Below the pieces are notes generated by a model that saw only the letters and a list, made by a program, of their open reading frames with translations, searched no databases and was not told the DNA's origin. Positions 12,101 through 27,980 of a stretch of 64,000 nt of DNA are shown here, one piece after another (position 1 is the first letter of the stretch; each line of letters opens with the position of its first letter). Position numbers and translations under genes: made by a program. The stretch comes from Lindgomyces ingoldianus. Lineage: Eukaryota > Ascomycota > Dothideomycetes > Pleosporales > Lindgomycetaceae. The stretch lies in NCBI RefSeq assembly GCF_010093535.1, contig NW_022985208.1, positions 250,953 to 314,952 of the forward strand, written 5' to 3'.

Positions 12101-13100
12101 GGCTTCACCAAGCCCTAGGGTTTACTCTGATTTCTCTGCTCCTTCGGTTCAAGTAACGCCGAAGCATGAGCCGAATTCAAGCTCAAAGCGTGCAGAGAGC
12201 ACTGCGGATAACGAAATAGAAAATCGGAAGGAGAATGCCGCCCCTTCATCCGTAAAATCTCTCTCAACATCCAACGTAACTTCTTCCTCAGTACGGCCAA
12301 AGTCTTTGCAACCTCTTGCGTCTTCAGCTTGGAATCGCAGTCCAAGTAGCCTGGCTATCTATACAACATCTGCAGAAGACCCTAAGGTGAAGCTGACACG
12401 AAATTCAAGCCCGGCCGCTCTCGTGCCTACCCGTCCAAGGTTGCGGCCACAAAACACGAGCATTTCCAAGCTCGCCGCCCGACCAAAATCTGCGTTTGAT
12501 CTCCGAGGCGCAACTACTCCGTCTCCGCTAAGCACGATACCGCCTGCAAGTGATAGTCCAAAGAAAGCTAGCGGTCGGCAATCCTTGCCGATTATTCCAA
12601 GAAAACCCGTGGCAGGGAGACCACTAGAAGGAGATGCTCTACGTATGATTCTGGAGTCCCCGTATGATGCTACGCCAAGATCGAGATCTTCAACAAGAGT
12701 GAGTCCTTTGGATTTACAGATTCATACATCACTGCATATCAAACATCCATCTAGTACCCTCGCGCTGAATAAGGAGCCATCTCCAGGTGTAGAGGAGAGA
12801 AATATCGATTCGGTTCTTGGATTTCGGAGCAAAGACGAAGAGGTGGATGACATTGCTGTTGCCGTTGGCACTGGATGGAGGAGACATGGAGCTAGCAGTG
12901 CGACCTCATTGGGAGGGTATGCGAGCACCAGTGACTTGCGGGGCGATGTAACTGGTAGGGTGACTCCAGGTCAACGAATGGCGGAACGCTTCTTGAGGGA
13001 GAGGCATGCCGGCAGTGGGGCTGGTACTCCTGTAAGTGTCATTAGTGCTGAAGATGAGGTGGAGAGGGAGAGGGATGGTTTTACGCCTGCATTTCTCTAA
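9111..13100 (+). CDS. large intrinsically disordered Ser/Pro/Arg-rich fungal protein
   Basis: A single uninterrupted frame of 1329 codons starts at the first ATG. No enzymatic domain or membrane helix is seen. Composition is Ser/Thr/Pro/Arg-rich throughout, with many RSKS, RPSS and SPxx patterns typical of targets of proline-directed or basophilic kinases. Short ordered-looking islands stand out: HALAAATTAYVRAHAHEA near residue 42, a basic KFKKVFRKT stretch near 322, DWKAWLSHEVSELENLP near 823, and TPGQRMAERFLRERH near the C-terminus. An 8-residue repeat (SSASREVH-like, three copies) is at 10704-10775. Proteins of this kind occur across filamentous ascomycetes without a known role; a scaffold at cortex or cytoskeleton is one possibility, not shown. 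Confidence 0.85.
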   Translation: MLSRASSDAGTRLRRSKSTSTVHRHPPPTPERLDPDVAQQHALAAATTAYVRAHAHEAAERPRNRGSDLSRSKSNASRKSQGSHFPPRESSLRSIQPQKGAQMPSVSRQIRTLTMATEKFPPFQSTPGANQNVMSQPSITFNENTRPSSQPKSNRPSASSSVASQQIRKARSMYYASSIQTGSPLPRPPAKYLTTPPPVSPVVPPEGLITPVRLSAVSPLASPRLPVTIAPDESVDKARDKYLQDFRQPRQVRHKPSLFLAPFKKRQEKGKNRVPSRSSGFVSNDSSHTATDTTVDVTLSDFQPQKEKRSFSNSLKTKFKKVFRKTSNKSSALPVQQVEASRDYFGDYAAHSRITDRNFEIPSPDEDALQRIRSRTPSLEGGRPALIRQSSRGSLRSLHSDTDISNAATSRVTSWSNSSASNTLTQREIKRLTVIHEAKDSIGSEADRNPIPPSPTRKPPSIPAFAAFREPMPMESVIEEVSTPVDPKRVFSALMKEIDASKATSAQAAHLAQISDQDGDVFAVNSGRDIPSSASREVHSSASRDFPSSTSKDPYRPLAGTRPESVATQSKASSIKSFGRALRSTIRTVSPSEHTSSPIPARPSSVRGHVRHPHLDTDESSTNTGSDMQRYGGEDNVIRTTQFKKRPRNPLHPRETVPEKVVTPTPEQIESRVEKSKGRWKTPLEENHIPFFPRSTKRTFTVTNIARKTFSHRPSQDQAPAQALAQMESLPVVEETRRADAPHSPKSPKPRPLFSPLSPSIYSRNTDGASILPNDSALSLDKVDMEQGEGGTAVIITSHPVKSFVIGTPSPHRRTNSNRSSRDWKAWLSHEVSELENLPQEDFSIHKGYTSTNHTREFTQVSEDDTTVIRASIEVSTPKQLSPEATPTNHDVPREPYSSIGTSPESLAAPKKSEDSRTPRKNSPRPPLNSLPKKNRQSSILSDHSSLERPKLETRASERMNERFPYIKTGRRRSSNNSGRYSYKSQSTPNSGSSSLKASPSPRVYSDFSAPSVQVTPKHEPNSSSKRAESTADNEIENRKENAAPSSVKSLSTSNVTSSSVRPKSLQPLASSAWNRSPSSLAIYTTSAEDPKVKLTRNSSPAALVPTRPRLRPQNTSISKLAARPKSAFDLRGATTPSPLSTIPPASDSPKKASGRQSLPIIPRKPVAGRPLEGDALRMILESPYDATPRSRSSTRVSPLDLQIHTSLHIKHPSSTLALNKEPSPGVEERNIDSVLGFRSKDEEVDDIAVAVGTGWRRHGASSATSLGGYASTSDLRGDVTGRVTPGQRMAERFLRERHAGSGAGTPVSVISAEDEVERERDGFTPAFL
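10704..10775 (+). repeat. 24-base in-frame tandem repeat, three units
   Basis: Units begin at 10704, 10728 and 10752, each starting TCNAGCNCAAG. They encode the 8-residue units SSASREVH, SSASRDFP and SSTSKDPY in the disordered protein. The frame is kept. Confidence 0.75.
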
Positions 13101-13679
13101 GGGGAGGGTTTGAAGCATATACAAACATCTTTATTGTGCTTGAAGATGGTAATGGATCAAGAGGAGGATAATTTGGATTTCAGTGCGCCGTTGCTTGGCT
13201 ATGGATGGTGGAGCTGTATGGTGTCATGACGTATAATAACAGTCGATTTTGAATACATTACATTCTCATCAATGGGTAGGTTGCTTGCAGCAGAGGAAGA
13301 GACGGAAATTGCTTGTCCGTATAACCCAGCAAAGAGAAATGGGATAGATGCTAACCTTAAAGGGCAATTAGCAGAGTGACATTAGATTAGGAACTCGTAA
13401 GCAATATAGTTCACGGGAGCAGTAGAATTTGAGTATTTCGCAGGAGGTAGTGGTGGGGTGCAGAAGGGCAGTGTGATACGTTTATAACTGGGTAGGTGAT
13501 TGTGTGAAATATAGGTTGGCCTTCGGCCACTAAAACAACAAACTCTCTTTTACCGAACCTCTACGCAACCCTCGACAAACTTTCCCCTCCCACAGTCCAG
13601 CTCCCATCTTTTCAGCCTCTTTCCTGCCTGTTCTTAGCATCCAGAGGTCTACTCTTATCTGCCCGAATTCCCCGCAGAA
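13101..13679. other. intergenic region
   Basis: 3' flank of the gene at 9111. No gene is seen. 13545-13680 is C/T-rich and resembles a fungal promoter leading into the small frame at 13680. Confidence 0.4.
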
Positions 13680-14057
13680 ATGGACTTCGTTCTCCTTCTG
13701 GCCAATGCCAGGTCAGCGCCAGCAGCTCCTCTACGAGGCCTTGCCATGCTCCCTATCACATGTAGATGTCGTGGTTCACGCACGGCCTCGGATTTCCAGT
13801 GGATTCACGCAGTCTTACAGGGTCTTGAGGATGGCGACGATAACCAAGGTCAAGAATACCAACGTACCAGAGTTTTGACGGCACCAGCCTACTTACTACT
13901 CCTCGGTCTGATACTTCAGCGTATGCAGCTCGGGTTGAGCTTGCTTGACATCTGCAGCCGTCTCAGAGCTCTTCATGCGAAATTAAACACGGAGGAATTC
14001 ACGAAGCACGTGGGCGGCGATCTAGGAAACGGCCTACTCCAGTTGCGATATGTGTAA
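13680..14057 (+). CDS. possible small protein, unrecognised
   Basis: A 125-codon frame starts at an ATG that follows a long pyrimidine-rich leader. It contains a hydrophobic stretch (VLTAPAYLLLLGLILQRM) near residues 62-80 and otherwise mixed composition. No family is recognised and no downstream exon could be joined. It could be a remnant of a longer gene; the supporting evidence is the promoter-like leader and the length only. Confidence 0.25.
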   Translation: MDFVLLLANARSAPAAPLRGLAMLPITCRCRGSRTASDFQWIHAVLQGLEDGDDNQGQEYQRTRVLTAPAYLLLLGLILQRMQLGLSLLDICSRLRALHAKLNTEEFTKHVGGDLGNGLLQLRYV

Positions 14058-15142
14058 GAATTCGTATCAATGCGTGGCATCTCCTTCATCTTCTAGCGCA
14101 CTGCGCTCAAGTTCCTCGCCCCAGATGTCGACAACGATTCACCCCACCACAACTACGTTAACTAGTCCCTCCGCTTTTTAAGTCCCTGATCTAATGGATC
14201 ACTGAGGTCTACGTGACCCGTAGCATGTCCATCACGATTACTGCCAAGCCCCTTCCGCCGAATATCTGTCTGCTATCCGAGGTACTAGCAACCTCCGAAG
14301 TTCCTATTCGAAATCAATTGGACACGCGACATAGCGATTATCAGACATCAGGGTTCTTGAGGATGGCGAGGGTGAGGGTCGAGGACCTGTAGAGCACAGC
14401 TGCTGAGATCGGAACTGGTAGCAACGACGTTAAAGGGCCCAGAGATGCATACATCCCGTAATTTTACGCACTAGTAACTGAATAAAATAGAAATATGGAG
14501 GTCCTATAGAATTGACGGAACCTAGGGTGGTATTATTGTAGATTCGTTTGTTCCTGGAAGTTGGAAAGGGATCACGGTTTACAACAATATGATGATACTT
14601 TAATCTGTCGTCTAGAGATTGGGAAAGGTAATGTATGATTTTTCGGCTTTATTTATGCCCAAAGGCCTTAGGTTTTAAAACTTCTATGGAAAGTATTTCA
14701 GCCTTCACGAAGTTCAAAAGAGAGGTTGGCTTGCACTTGTGGTGTGGTTGTTTATGCCCATTTATCGAACGACTAAAGCCACAGATTTGCGGTAACATGC
14801 AGGTGTGTAACAGTCAAAGATAGATTCCATTGATTATTCCTTCTTCGTTCTTGCTTGATTAGCTGTCTGGGTTCTGACTAGCTCATACGCTATTCAAATG
14901 TGAATTCTTTGGTATTGTGAACAGGTTTGAAAGGTGCTGGAAACATCCCTGTGGGCATAAAAGCAGAGTAGGTCCATAGGTAATAGCTAATACAAATGGA
15001 ACAGCAGAGCTAAGAGCAGTTGTCAGTGGCATTCATGTCAACCTTAACGAGGCGCCTAAAACATATCCTCTTTTTAATAAGTTTTCTATTCGTAGGCGAG
15101 CTCGTTAGACTGGGGAGGGTCTCTAACGCCTGTCCAGGGAAT
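14058..15142. other. AT-rich gene-free stretch
   Basis: No coding frame with supporting features. The sequence becomes AT-rich from about 14450 on, suggesting accessory or mutation-decayed DNA. Confidence 0.4.
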
Positions 15143-15265
15143 AAAAAGAACCCAAAGAGAGCCATTCACCCGGATCGAACCTTCACCTCGATTTGCAAAA
15201 GAGAACCGGCGCTAGATATGGGAAAATCTAGTCCGTAAACTCTAACACCACTGCGCCAAGTTGCG
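15143..15265 (-). ncRNA. tRNA-like pol III unit (tRNA pseudogene, intron-bearing tRNA or SINE head)
   Basis: On the minus strand a near-perfect A box (TGGCGCAGTGGT, 15258-15247) is followed by a perfect B box (GGTTCGATCC, 15181-15172) and then a T5 run (15147-15143), the pol III terminator. The boxes are 65 bases apart, about 30 more than in an intron-less tRNA. Between them is a strong hairpin with CTAGAT/ATCTAG arms. The T arm and acceptor arm do not pair well, so this is probably a degenerate tRNA or a tRNA-derived element rather than a working tRNA; no anticodon can be assigned safely. Confidence 0.5.
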
Positions 15266-18238
15266 AAAAGCATAGACATAATGAAATTTCACTTACCAGC
15301 TCGTCCCGAAGGACGGAATAATTGAAAAATATTAGTAATATATAGGCAATAGAAATCTGACAAATGTAGGAAGTTGTAGTGTCGAACGACTGGATTGGGC
15401 ACGGGACACCGTAAGCTTTCACTGGGCAACGCTGCACCACCAGCTCATAGCAAAAGCTCACCTGTGGTTTTTCAAGCCTTGGCATCTTCTCTTTTGCATT
15501 CGTCCAAGTTTTCTTGCTCTCACATGTAACCCATTCTAGATCCTCATCCATTCCACAGCCACATCAAACGACGTTACAGCGCCTAGGCTAGGAAGACTGC
15601 ATCGCAATTACAAGGCTTCAGCCGTATATAACGCCGTTCTGCGTCCCTGAGTCGTAAGGCCTCTTCTACGTCCTGTGTTGAGCACCACAGACCACACATT
15701 TTCCCAGTCTGACAAATGAAAGGCATACATTCCGTTGTCTTCAGAATCTCGGGGATACAGCGACCATGCGGATTCACCATCAATGCGCTTCAAGTGCGTC
15801 TGGACAACTTGCGCTCCGAAGGCACCTCGAACTTGTCCCTGATCCCGTTGCAGCTACGCAGAGGAGTGATTCGGAACCTTTCTAAGATCTCGTCTCTTGT
15901 GAGTACATCCCACTCGACGCACATTCTTTAATTACAATGACTACTAGTAGATCTCCAACTATTTGCCGTTCCTTCGTATTGATAGTACCTATCCAGGAGA
16001 GATAATGAATGGGATCTCTAAGGCGTGTTGACGAATTTGTGTTCTGCTTCGACGCCCTTCCACTTCTGCTCCAAGAAGACTCACCAATACACTGATAAAA
16101 ACATTATATCAGGAATACTATCCCACCCTTTCCGGAGTTCGCGCGCCTTCCTGGATATACGTTCTACCCCGAGATGTTGTTCCTCGTAAACAAACTTCAT
16201 TCCAGGGTCCCTTTTATTCGTACCCTTGAAAACTCAGCAAATCCTTAGGATTGTTCTTAAACAGCATCAAGATGATAGATGGTGCCAAAATTCGTCTTTT
16301 TAGGTTGAGTACCCCTTCCATGGCTGAAACACAACCAGTGCCAGAAGGGAGATTTATTTTCGCTGCATATCCAGCTTTCCTGAGACCTGCCTCGGCCTTT
16401 TATAATCACAAGTGTTGAGAGAGCAAAAGTTATTGAGGAAGTGAACAACCCTGAATATCTTCGTGCGAAGGGTGGAAGATGAAGTCAGTGACCCTTTCGG
16501 TCTCTCTTCCTTCCGCCAAACCCATTTCTCATTCCTCCTTGTCCTCCACTACACACATAGCTGGTCACTCGGGCCCATAGATCAAGGTAATAATCCTTTC
16601 CGGCCTCCCGGAGCTTCCGAAAGCTACCGAGTGTCCAAATAATTGAAGAGGGTAAGGACAATCTAACATTGCGGGGAGGAGTGGAGTATTGGATAGATCT
16701 TAGTGTTGCTGTATTCTAGATTACTCAACATGGCTATATGGTATTGAAGAGATAATATAGTGCCAAAGCACTTACTAATCTTGCTTCATGAATTCCCCAG
16801 CCCTAAACCTCTTCTTAAGTTTATTCTGCAGATCAGTTTCCACACCCTCCTTTGTTTTCGGCAATTTCTCATTCCTACGTGTATAATAGTCTTGAGTTCC
16901 CAGCATCAGCAGCGGTTATCTCATGGTTATAGAACGCCTTTAAAGACGAGAGTGCTTTGCCTAGTGATGGTCTGTAGCCGAAGAAATGCCTATTCTATTC
17001 ATCTTGCCATAATCTAGTGAAAAATTCAAAGTCGTATTATACAATTGCTCACCTCAGCTAAGACGCCATAAAGGGTCTTCTGGCGCCATTTTAGTGCTCT
17101 AGCTTTCAAATGTGATGGCAACCAGCGGGGTGTGAATATTGCCAAGCCATCATTCTCGAATTTGCAAGCGAAAACTCCCACCCCTTTCCCATTTCAATCG
17201 TCACCGCGCCACGATAAATGCTCATAAATGGGCTCTAAGTGGCCGCATTTCGTAACTTTGAAGCCATTATCTTGTCCCAACTAATGGTTTCAATGCCAAA
17301 TAACCTCTAGATCCTTGCATTTGACTCTCTTATAGTGGTAGTTCTAATTAAAGCTAGTTTTAAGCTCCGATGTTCGCTGGGTAAAGTTTCTTAGCTAGTT
17401 CTTGCTAGTACATGTAGCAGCACGCTTGGCAAGCAGTTTATTGGTTGTACCTTGTATAGAGCGCTATTTAGTCGTGAATCCTTGTAAATCTGAGTCAAGA
17501 AAGTTCTAGATAGTAACTAATTCCTCTAGCTCTGTAAGCCTCTTCAAGTTCGGCATGCAATTGTATTGTGAAGAGATTCCAGCGAGTCGTCCTCTGAGTT
17601 TTGTTTGAATTTATTCATCCGTCTCTGTGATATCTCTAATACTCCAAAAAATTGTGTCCTATATCTGCGATAGCTGGAGATATACAATCTTTATGATAGT
17701 TTAACTAGGGCCAAGCCTCATTAATTAATGGAGGTCAAAGGTTGGTGCGTCGGATTTTAGGTAGGCTGAGTTGCTCACTTGTCATTATGTTGTGATATCT
17801 ATAGAAGTTTAATTTATAATGCTGTAAGAAGCACCCTATACAGATTTGCTACTAACATACTAGCAGTATTCGCGCTACATAAAAAGATCAGAGCAGTTCT
17901 TCTATGCTCTTTTTTGAATACGTATGAGTCGTTCAAAGAAGTCATCGAGTGTGTTGTAAATGAAGAGGGTTGACGCCGTCAACGACGTCGCAGTGTCGTG
18001 TTGTATATCAGCCCGATGTCCATGCTCAATTTAAATCCATAGCGGCATCAAATCTCCATTAAGCTCTCCACTCCGTCTTCATACCAGCAGTAATTCACAC
18101 CGACGCGCTGTCCACAGCACCAAATGAAAAAAAGGGAGATAAAAGAGCCCATAGTCAACTATACATTATGCAAATTAACACCGGGTCTCCCAATCCATGA
18201 CGCACCGAAACAGCAGAAACACTAAATTTTCAAAATCT
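15266..18238. other. AT-rich gene-poor stretch
   Basis: No supported gene is seen. Frames are short and AT-driven. A 64-codon frame at 17779-17973 has a weak look of a retroelement gag segment (LLCSFLNTYESFKEVIE) but no neighbouring pol sequence was found. The base composition and lack of long frames suggest old, mutated repeats. Confidence 0.4.
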
Positions 18239-21200
18239 TCACCTCCTCCTCCTCAATCCATCTGCTCCCTCCACTCCTCCTTCTAAATCCAGCCTACTCC
18301 TATTAGTCACCTTAGCCTCATCCTCTTTCTCCTCCTGTTTCTTACCCCACCAATGCGAACAATCCCACAACTGCCTAAAATGATGATGAGTCTTTTTCAC
18401 CGTCTGCGGTGCCTTCCTGATCTTCTCAACCGGATGACGCGTAAACGCAAGGAAAAGAGCAACTATAATAACTGCAGCAGATATGCCACACATGAGCGCG
18501 AGAACGGTTGGAAGGCTTTTATTTGATGTTGACCCGGACCAGTCTTGGACGTTCATGCCGAAAAAGGAAGTGAAGAATGAGAGTGGGAGCTACAACTTGT
18601 TAGCTAGCTGGTTCTAGGTAGGGAGGAAAGAATTTCCGAGGGCCTTGTAGAGACGTACAAAGATAATGGTGAATATGGTGAAAATCATAATTGAACGATT
18701 TTGTTCCCCGGAAGTCTGAGCTGTCATCCGTGAAATATACGCTTCCACAACATTGCTCTGCTTCTGCTTCATGTCTAAAAGCTCTCTGTAGTCATCGATG
18801 GCAGTTTTACTGGCCGCCGAGAGCTCTTTCACCTCATTCTGGTAGCTGTGGATGTACTTGCTTTTAGCCTCTTTTAGCCAATAAATAGCTGTCGCGTGCT
18901 TGTTGGTGTCACCATCGAGGACGGTGTAATCGTAAATGAGGTTGTCGATAACTTCAATCTGACGACTAAATAGCTTGCCAAGCATATTAAGCTCGTCTTG
19001 AACGTCCTTCAGCTGAATTAGAGCGTTAAGGTCGCCACTCGGATCGAGTTTCTCAACGATATCGCGGAATTCGGGGTCGCCTGCATCCCGGCTTTTGCTC
19101 TCCTGGAAGATCTTGGTGGTTTGGCTTTGACTTGTCTGGAAAACTTTGAACGAGGCGCCTTCCATCTCCGCCTTCGAGTTATGTTAGTTCCATCGAGATG
19201 TTGACTCGAGATCGTGGATACTTACTAACTCGCAGATCCATTCCTGGAAAAGAGTCCAGACACTAAGATCTGGGTCTGTGGACCTCTCTATGAATACGGT
19301 GACAGCATGCCACACGGCGAGCGCGACGAAATCAAAGGGGTCAAAGCATTGGCAAGCAAAGCGCTGGTCACCGTTGACGTCATCGTATATCTGATTCCTT
19401 AGATCCGCCTGACCAAGGAAAACCTTGGTAGATGTCAAAGAAGATATTTCAGACTCCATCGAACTGTCGGGTACCGAATCTTTTAGCATTGGAAACTCTT
19501 CTTTGGGAGAGAAGAAGGTTGCAACGGTGTCTGCCTTGCCGTTAGTTTCCCCGCACGCTTGAGAATGAGTATGATTTTCGGCTCACCAGAATCGATAACC
19601 CAAGCCCAAAGTTGATCCACCATTAAAACCTTTGCTTCATCATCAGTCTTTGCTCTGAAACTATTCTGGGGAATTGTAAGTACTGAGGCCTCATTAGTCG
19701 TTATGAGTTCATCGATCCTTACCGGGTTGAGAAAGCAATGGCTCTTGGAATCGCTCGATGGTGTCAATTTCAACGGCGACTCGGGCTTGGTGCATTTGTA
19801 CAGGACTTGATCTCGATCACGAACGCTGACGTCCTGAAGATGTGGGTTACCAAATTGGTCAATTGAGCGACGGATATGAAGAGGTAGCTTGGAAGAGTCC
19901 AGAAGGTATTGCCAGATTAATTTGTTCTCCATAGACTGCCCGTGTTCGACATGCGCATTGGGAGGATAGAGGCGTGGATCCTCCAGCCTTTGACGGACGA
20001 GCTCATTCCGCTTTTGCAGTCCTTTGAAAGTATCCCAGTGCAGATAAGGAAACTAGGAAGGGTGAGATGGGAGATACAGAGTAATACGAGTACTTACGAG
20101 TACTTACGTAGAGGCAAAGTTGGGGCGACTCGATTGGACTTGCAACCGAAGCAATATGGACGGTGGTGCCCCTCATATTTAAGCCGGACTCGCTCGGGGA
20201 TTGGGGAAGGAAAAGCTGGCAGAAAGGCTGCATGTACCGTCCGTGAGGAAGACCATGCCGAGAGGTGACCTGTTTCCAGTTCCAGTACTGCTTGTCTAGT
20301 ACTGCACTAGCGAGACGAGGCTTGCTACGCTCTTCACGGATCGCTTTCGCGATGACATCACCCCGCAAGGTCTCCCCTCTTTGTGTTCTCTCCTTTGTGA
20401 CTTCGAGGAAAACTGCTCGCTCCCGAATGTCTTCGATGGCTTGGGTAGCTTCTGGAATAATAGATGATATCTTGGGGCTAGGGACGTTTTGAGCAATTTT
20501 CAGAAGTGCTACGCCCTTCCGTGGGTCCTTAACAGCAGCGTTGAGGCCTGGTGCCTCTACTGGCTTGTCTTGCTGCTGAATGACCTCGACGGCTTTGAGC
20601 AATTGTGACTTAGCAGGGTCTTCTAGCAAGCCTTCTACAGGTGTTGAGTGCAAATCGCTTTCTGATGCTGCTGAGTCGGTGGCCTCTGGCATTTCTTCCA
20701 CGCCTTTAACGGATTCTGCGACTTCCTTGAATCGTTTTCTTTCTCGGTCCCTCTCAACTGCTTGGAAGATCTTTTCTACCCAAATCATGTTGTTGGCTGG
20801 GACATGAATCCAGCGGAAATGCGCGTGACCAAGATCAGGGAGCTTATAGGCTGATGGGGTGCTGCTATTGCTTCCAGTTTCATCTGCTTCACCATTCGCT
20901 GACTGCCCTAAATCCGTGACGACATGCATTTGGGGACGAAAATCATCTTTCTGCGGGCTGGCTAATGTTGACCCGGTATACTTTCGAGCTCGGTTTTTGT
21001 TATTGCTTGGCATGCCATTGCTTTCAATATTCGCATGGGAAGAATCCTCTGGATGAACCCGAGCATCGTTGCCCTGAGGTTCGTTGACAGCCAAGTCGAC
21101 CCTTCGTTCTAAACGCATCCCTGGACCATCGTTTATGAGATCTCGAAGAGTTGGATTGACCGACCATAGCTTGACAGTAGATTGATTTCCTTCGTTCAGT

Positions 21201-22296
21201 TCGTAGAACAGGTGCACTTCAACCTTGAGTTCATTCTCTAGCCATCGCGGATCCCGGTCAGTTTTACCAGACGATTTGCTGATATGCTCCCGAAGTCCAT
21301 CAATGTACTGGTGGAACGTTTGAGAATTCGGGTCATCACCAAACCGCGGAAGAGTTGCGTGATCTGCCTTCACGGAAATGGCCTGCTCGCAGCCAATAAG
21401 AGGAAAACTGCTTTTCTCGTCCCCGCTGAGTACAGCACATCTCTGCTCGACAACCTATTTTAAATTAGCGGATGGTATGGTAGCCTCACCAGGCAATACT
21501 GGCCATTCTTCTAATCGATGTGGATCCAATACGATCGTTGATGGTCGCCCTGACCTCCAACTTGGAATCCCGAGCTTCAAAAAAACTCCAAATTTTCTCC
21601 ATAGTGATTGTTATTGGTTGAAATGTGCGGCTAAAATGAACCAAGCCATCTAGGTTCTCGACATCCGTCAGGTCTTGTCGTAGGCGATCGCTCATAATAA
21701 GCTTGAGGCCTAGAAGTCGAGAAACTGCAAGTTTATAGGTGCTTTGACAGAGTACCGTGCTACCATAATCTAGGCTACATGAGCATATTCACCTTACTAG
21801 ATTCATATACGTACGGGGAGTTCCAAAGAATGCAATGCTGCAGCACTTTCGCTTGATTTCCAGCCAATCATGCTTGTTGCTACCGTTTGCCAATATGAGG
21901 GCTCGCTTGACGACAAGCCCTCCAGTACTATGTCCCACAAAATGAATCATTCGGCTCTTCCCCAAACCCTCGCTCGCCATTTCGCGCAACAGATCTTCAG
22001 AGTATTTCGTTATGCCATGAGTCTTGGGGTTTTCAGGTTTTGGGAAAGTGTAAAGGAATACTCGAGCATCGGAGAGATCGGAGAACATGTGGTGCCATCG
22101 TTGTGCGTCTTGTTTGTCCGGAACTTTCAGGCCAGGGTACCGATATGTGACCTTTGGGTCAGCTCCAATAGCTGGCACAGCAACAATGCTGAAGTAAATC
22201 AGCTTTTCAATGTCTCGTCCCTTACAGGTTTGAGTCTGCTTACTCAACTTTTGCATTAAAGTACTCGAATTCTGGAGTGACACAAGCAAGAGGCAT
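18239..22296 (-). CDS. SesB-like serine esterase fused to CorA-like two-helix membrane protein
   Basis: Eight minus-strand exons (22296-22244, 22188-21815, 21724-21555, 21454-20108, 20052-19587, 19530-19226, 19171-18659, 18589-18239) join in frame to about 1192 residues. The N-terminus starts an alpha/beta-hydrolase (DIVAVPAIGADP, 18-29) with nucleophile elbow GHSTGG (Ser105), FFGTP near 138 and a candidate catalytic His in ADHATLPRF (His231). Then come a linker with a WIHVPANNM block (near 412), MQPFC (near 608), YLHWDT, RSIDQFGNP, RDRDQVLYKC and VLMVDQLWAWVIDS, all typical of the fungal CorA-like family. The C-terminus has a long helical region, a membrane helix, the GMN motif (1087-1089) and a second helix. 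The third intron (21554-21455) uses a weak GTCAGG donor, so that junction is the least certain. The cation-transport role is inferred from the GMN motif; the esterase domain type is an NLR effector domain in other fungal proteins. Confidence 0.85.
20081..20107 (-). repeat. duplicated 10-base splice donor
   Basis: The intron after the YVC-less exon ending at 20108 begins with two perfect copies of GTAAGTACTC, followed by a third partial copy (GTATTACTC). Each full copy carries an ideal GTAAGT donor. Use of the first keeps frame into FPYLHWDT; use of the second adds 10 bases and shifts the frame. Confidence 0.8.
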
Positions 22297-27278
<4,982 letters not shown>

Positions 27279-27980
27279 AGGAGCTGAAGGAACGAGGTTG
27301 AAGACAGCTTTCCGTGTACGTGTATGAAATTTTTCTGGTCGGGCTTCTTTTGATTTTCGTTATCGGTTGCTTTCCAAGCAGGATATGGGAACTACTATGG
27401 TTGCACGGTGCTTGTGCGTGGTATACCAAGGCTTCATGGAGTTTAAGGTATGACTGTCTATCAAATGAGTACTATGTGCCGATTCATCCTGTCCATTCAA
27501 TCTTCAATCTATCTTAAATGTCTAAGTCTTGTGGTCTGATCGAAGAGAAACGCTTGCACCCCCATGCTAACTCGATAGAGTAATTATCGCTAGCGTGTCT
27601 CGCATTTCAGCCCCATCTTCTATTTCAGGATTGCAAGGCCCAGTTAACGGACTTAAGGCGCAAGCTCATGAACAACCACTAACTACCTAATCTTAGATGT
27701 GGTGGGTACCGGTAAGACACCTTGCCCAGTGAAGAAGTCTACTCTAGCATGTATCAAAGAAGCGGATATCGGGCTTAACAAACTACGTCCATGATGGAAT
27801 TGTGATAGGCAATCGGGCTTTAGGTGCTAAGCGTAACTGCGAAGAAAGATGAGAGGGGAAATGAATTCAAAACTAAATGCTTTTTACAGGGTATAAATTT
27901 AACAAGTACTTCCATTTCAACATTCCCAAATTCGTTTTCTTCGAAAAGGCCACAGAACATTTTACCTTCTTGCTCTCACG
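27279..27980. other. intergenic region with TATA box for the PEBP gene
   Basis: 3' flank of SMC3 and promoter of the next gene; no gene is seen inside. Confidence 0.4.
27892..27897 (+). promoter_or_regulatory. probable TATA box
   Basis: TATAAA lies 84-89 bases before the ATG at 27981, followed by a leader with C/T and A stretches, as expected for a regulated fungal promoter. Confidence 0.4.

Noticed and set aside
17779..17973. Retroelement gag fragment
   Set aside because: Only a weak resemblance over about 30 residues; no pol, LTR or second fragment found.
21555..21724. Frameshift at the A7 run as proof of a dead esterase gene
   Set aside because: An in-frame splice with all later exons intact explains the sequence without a mutation; kept only as a point to check.
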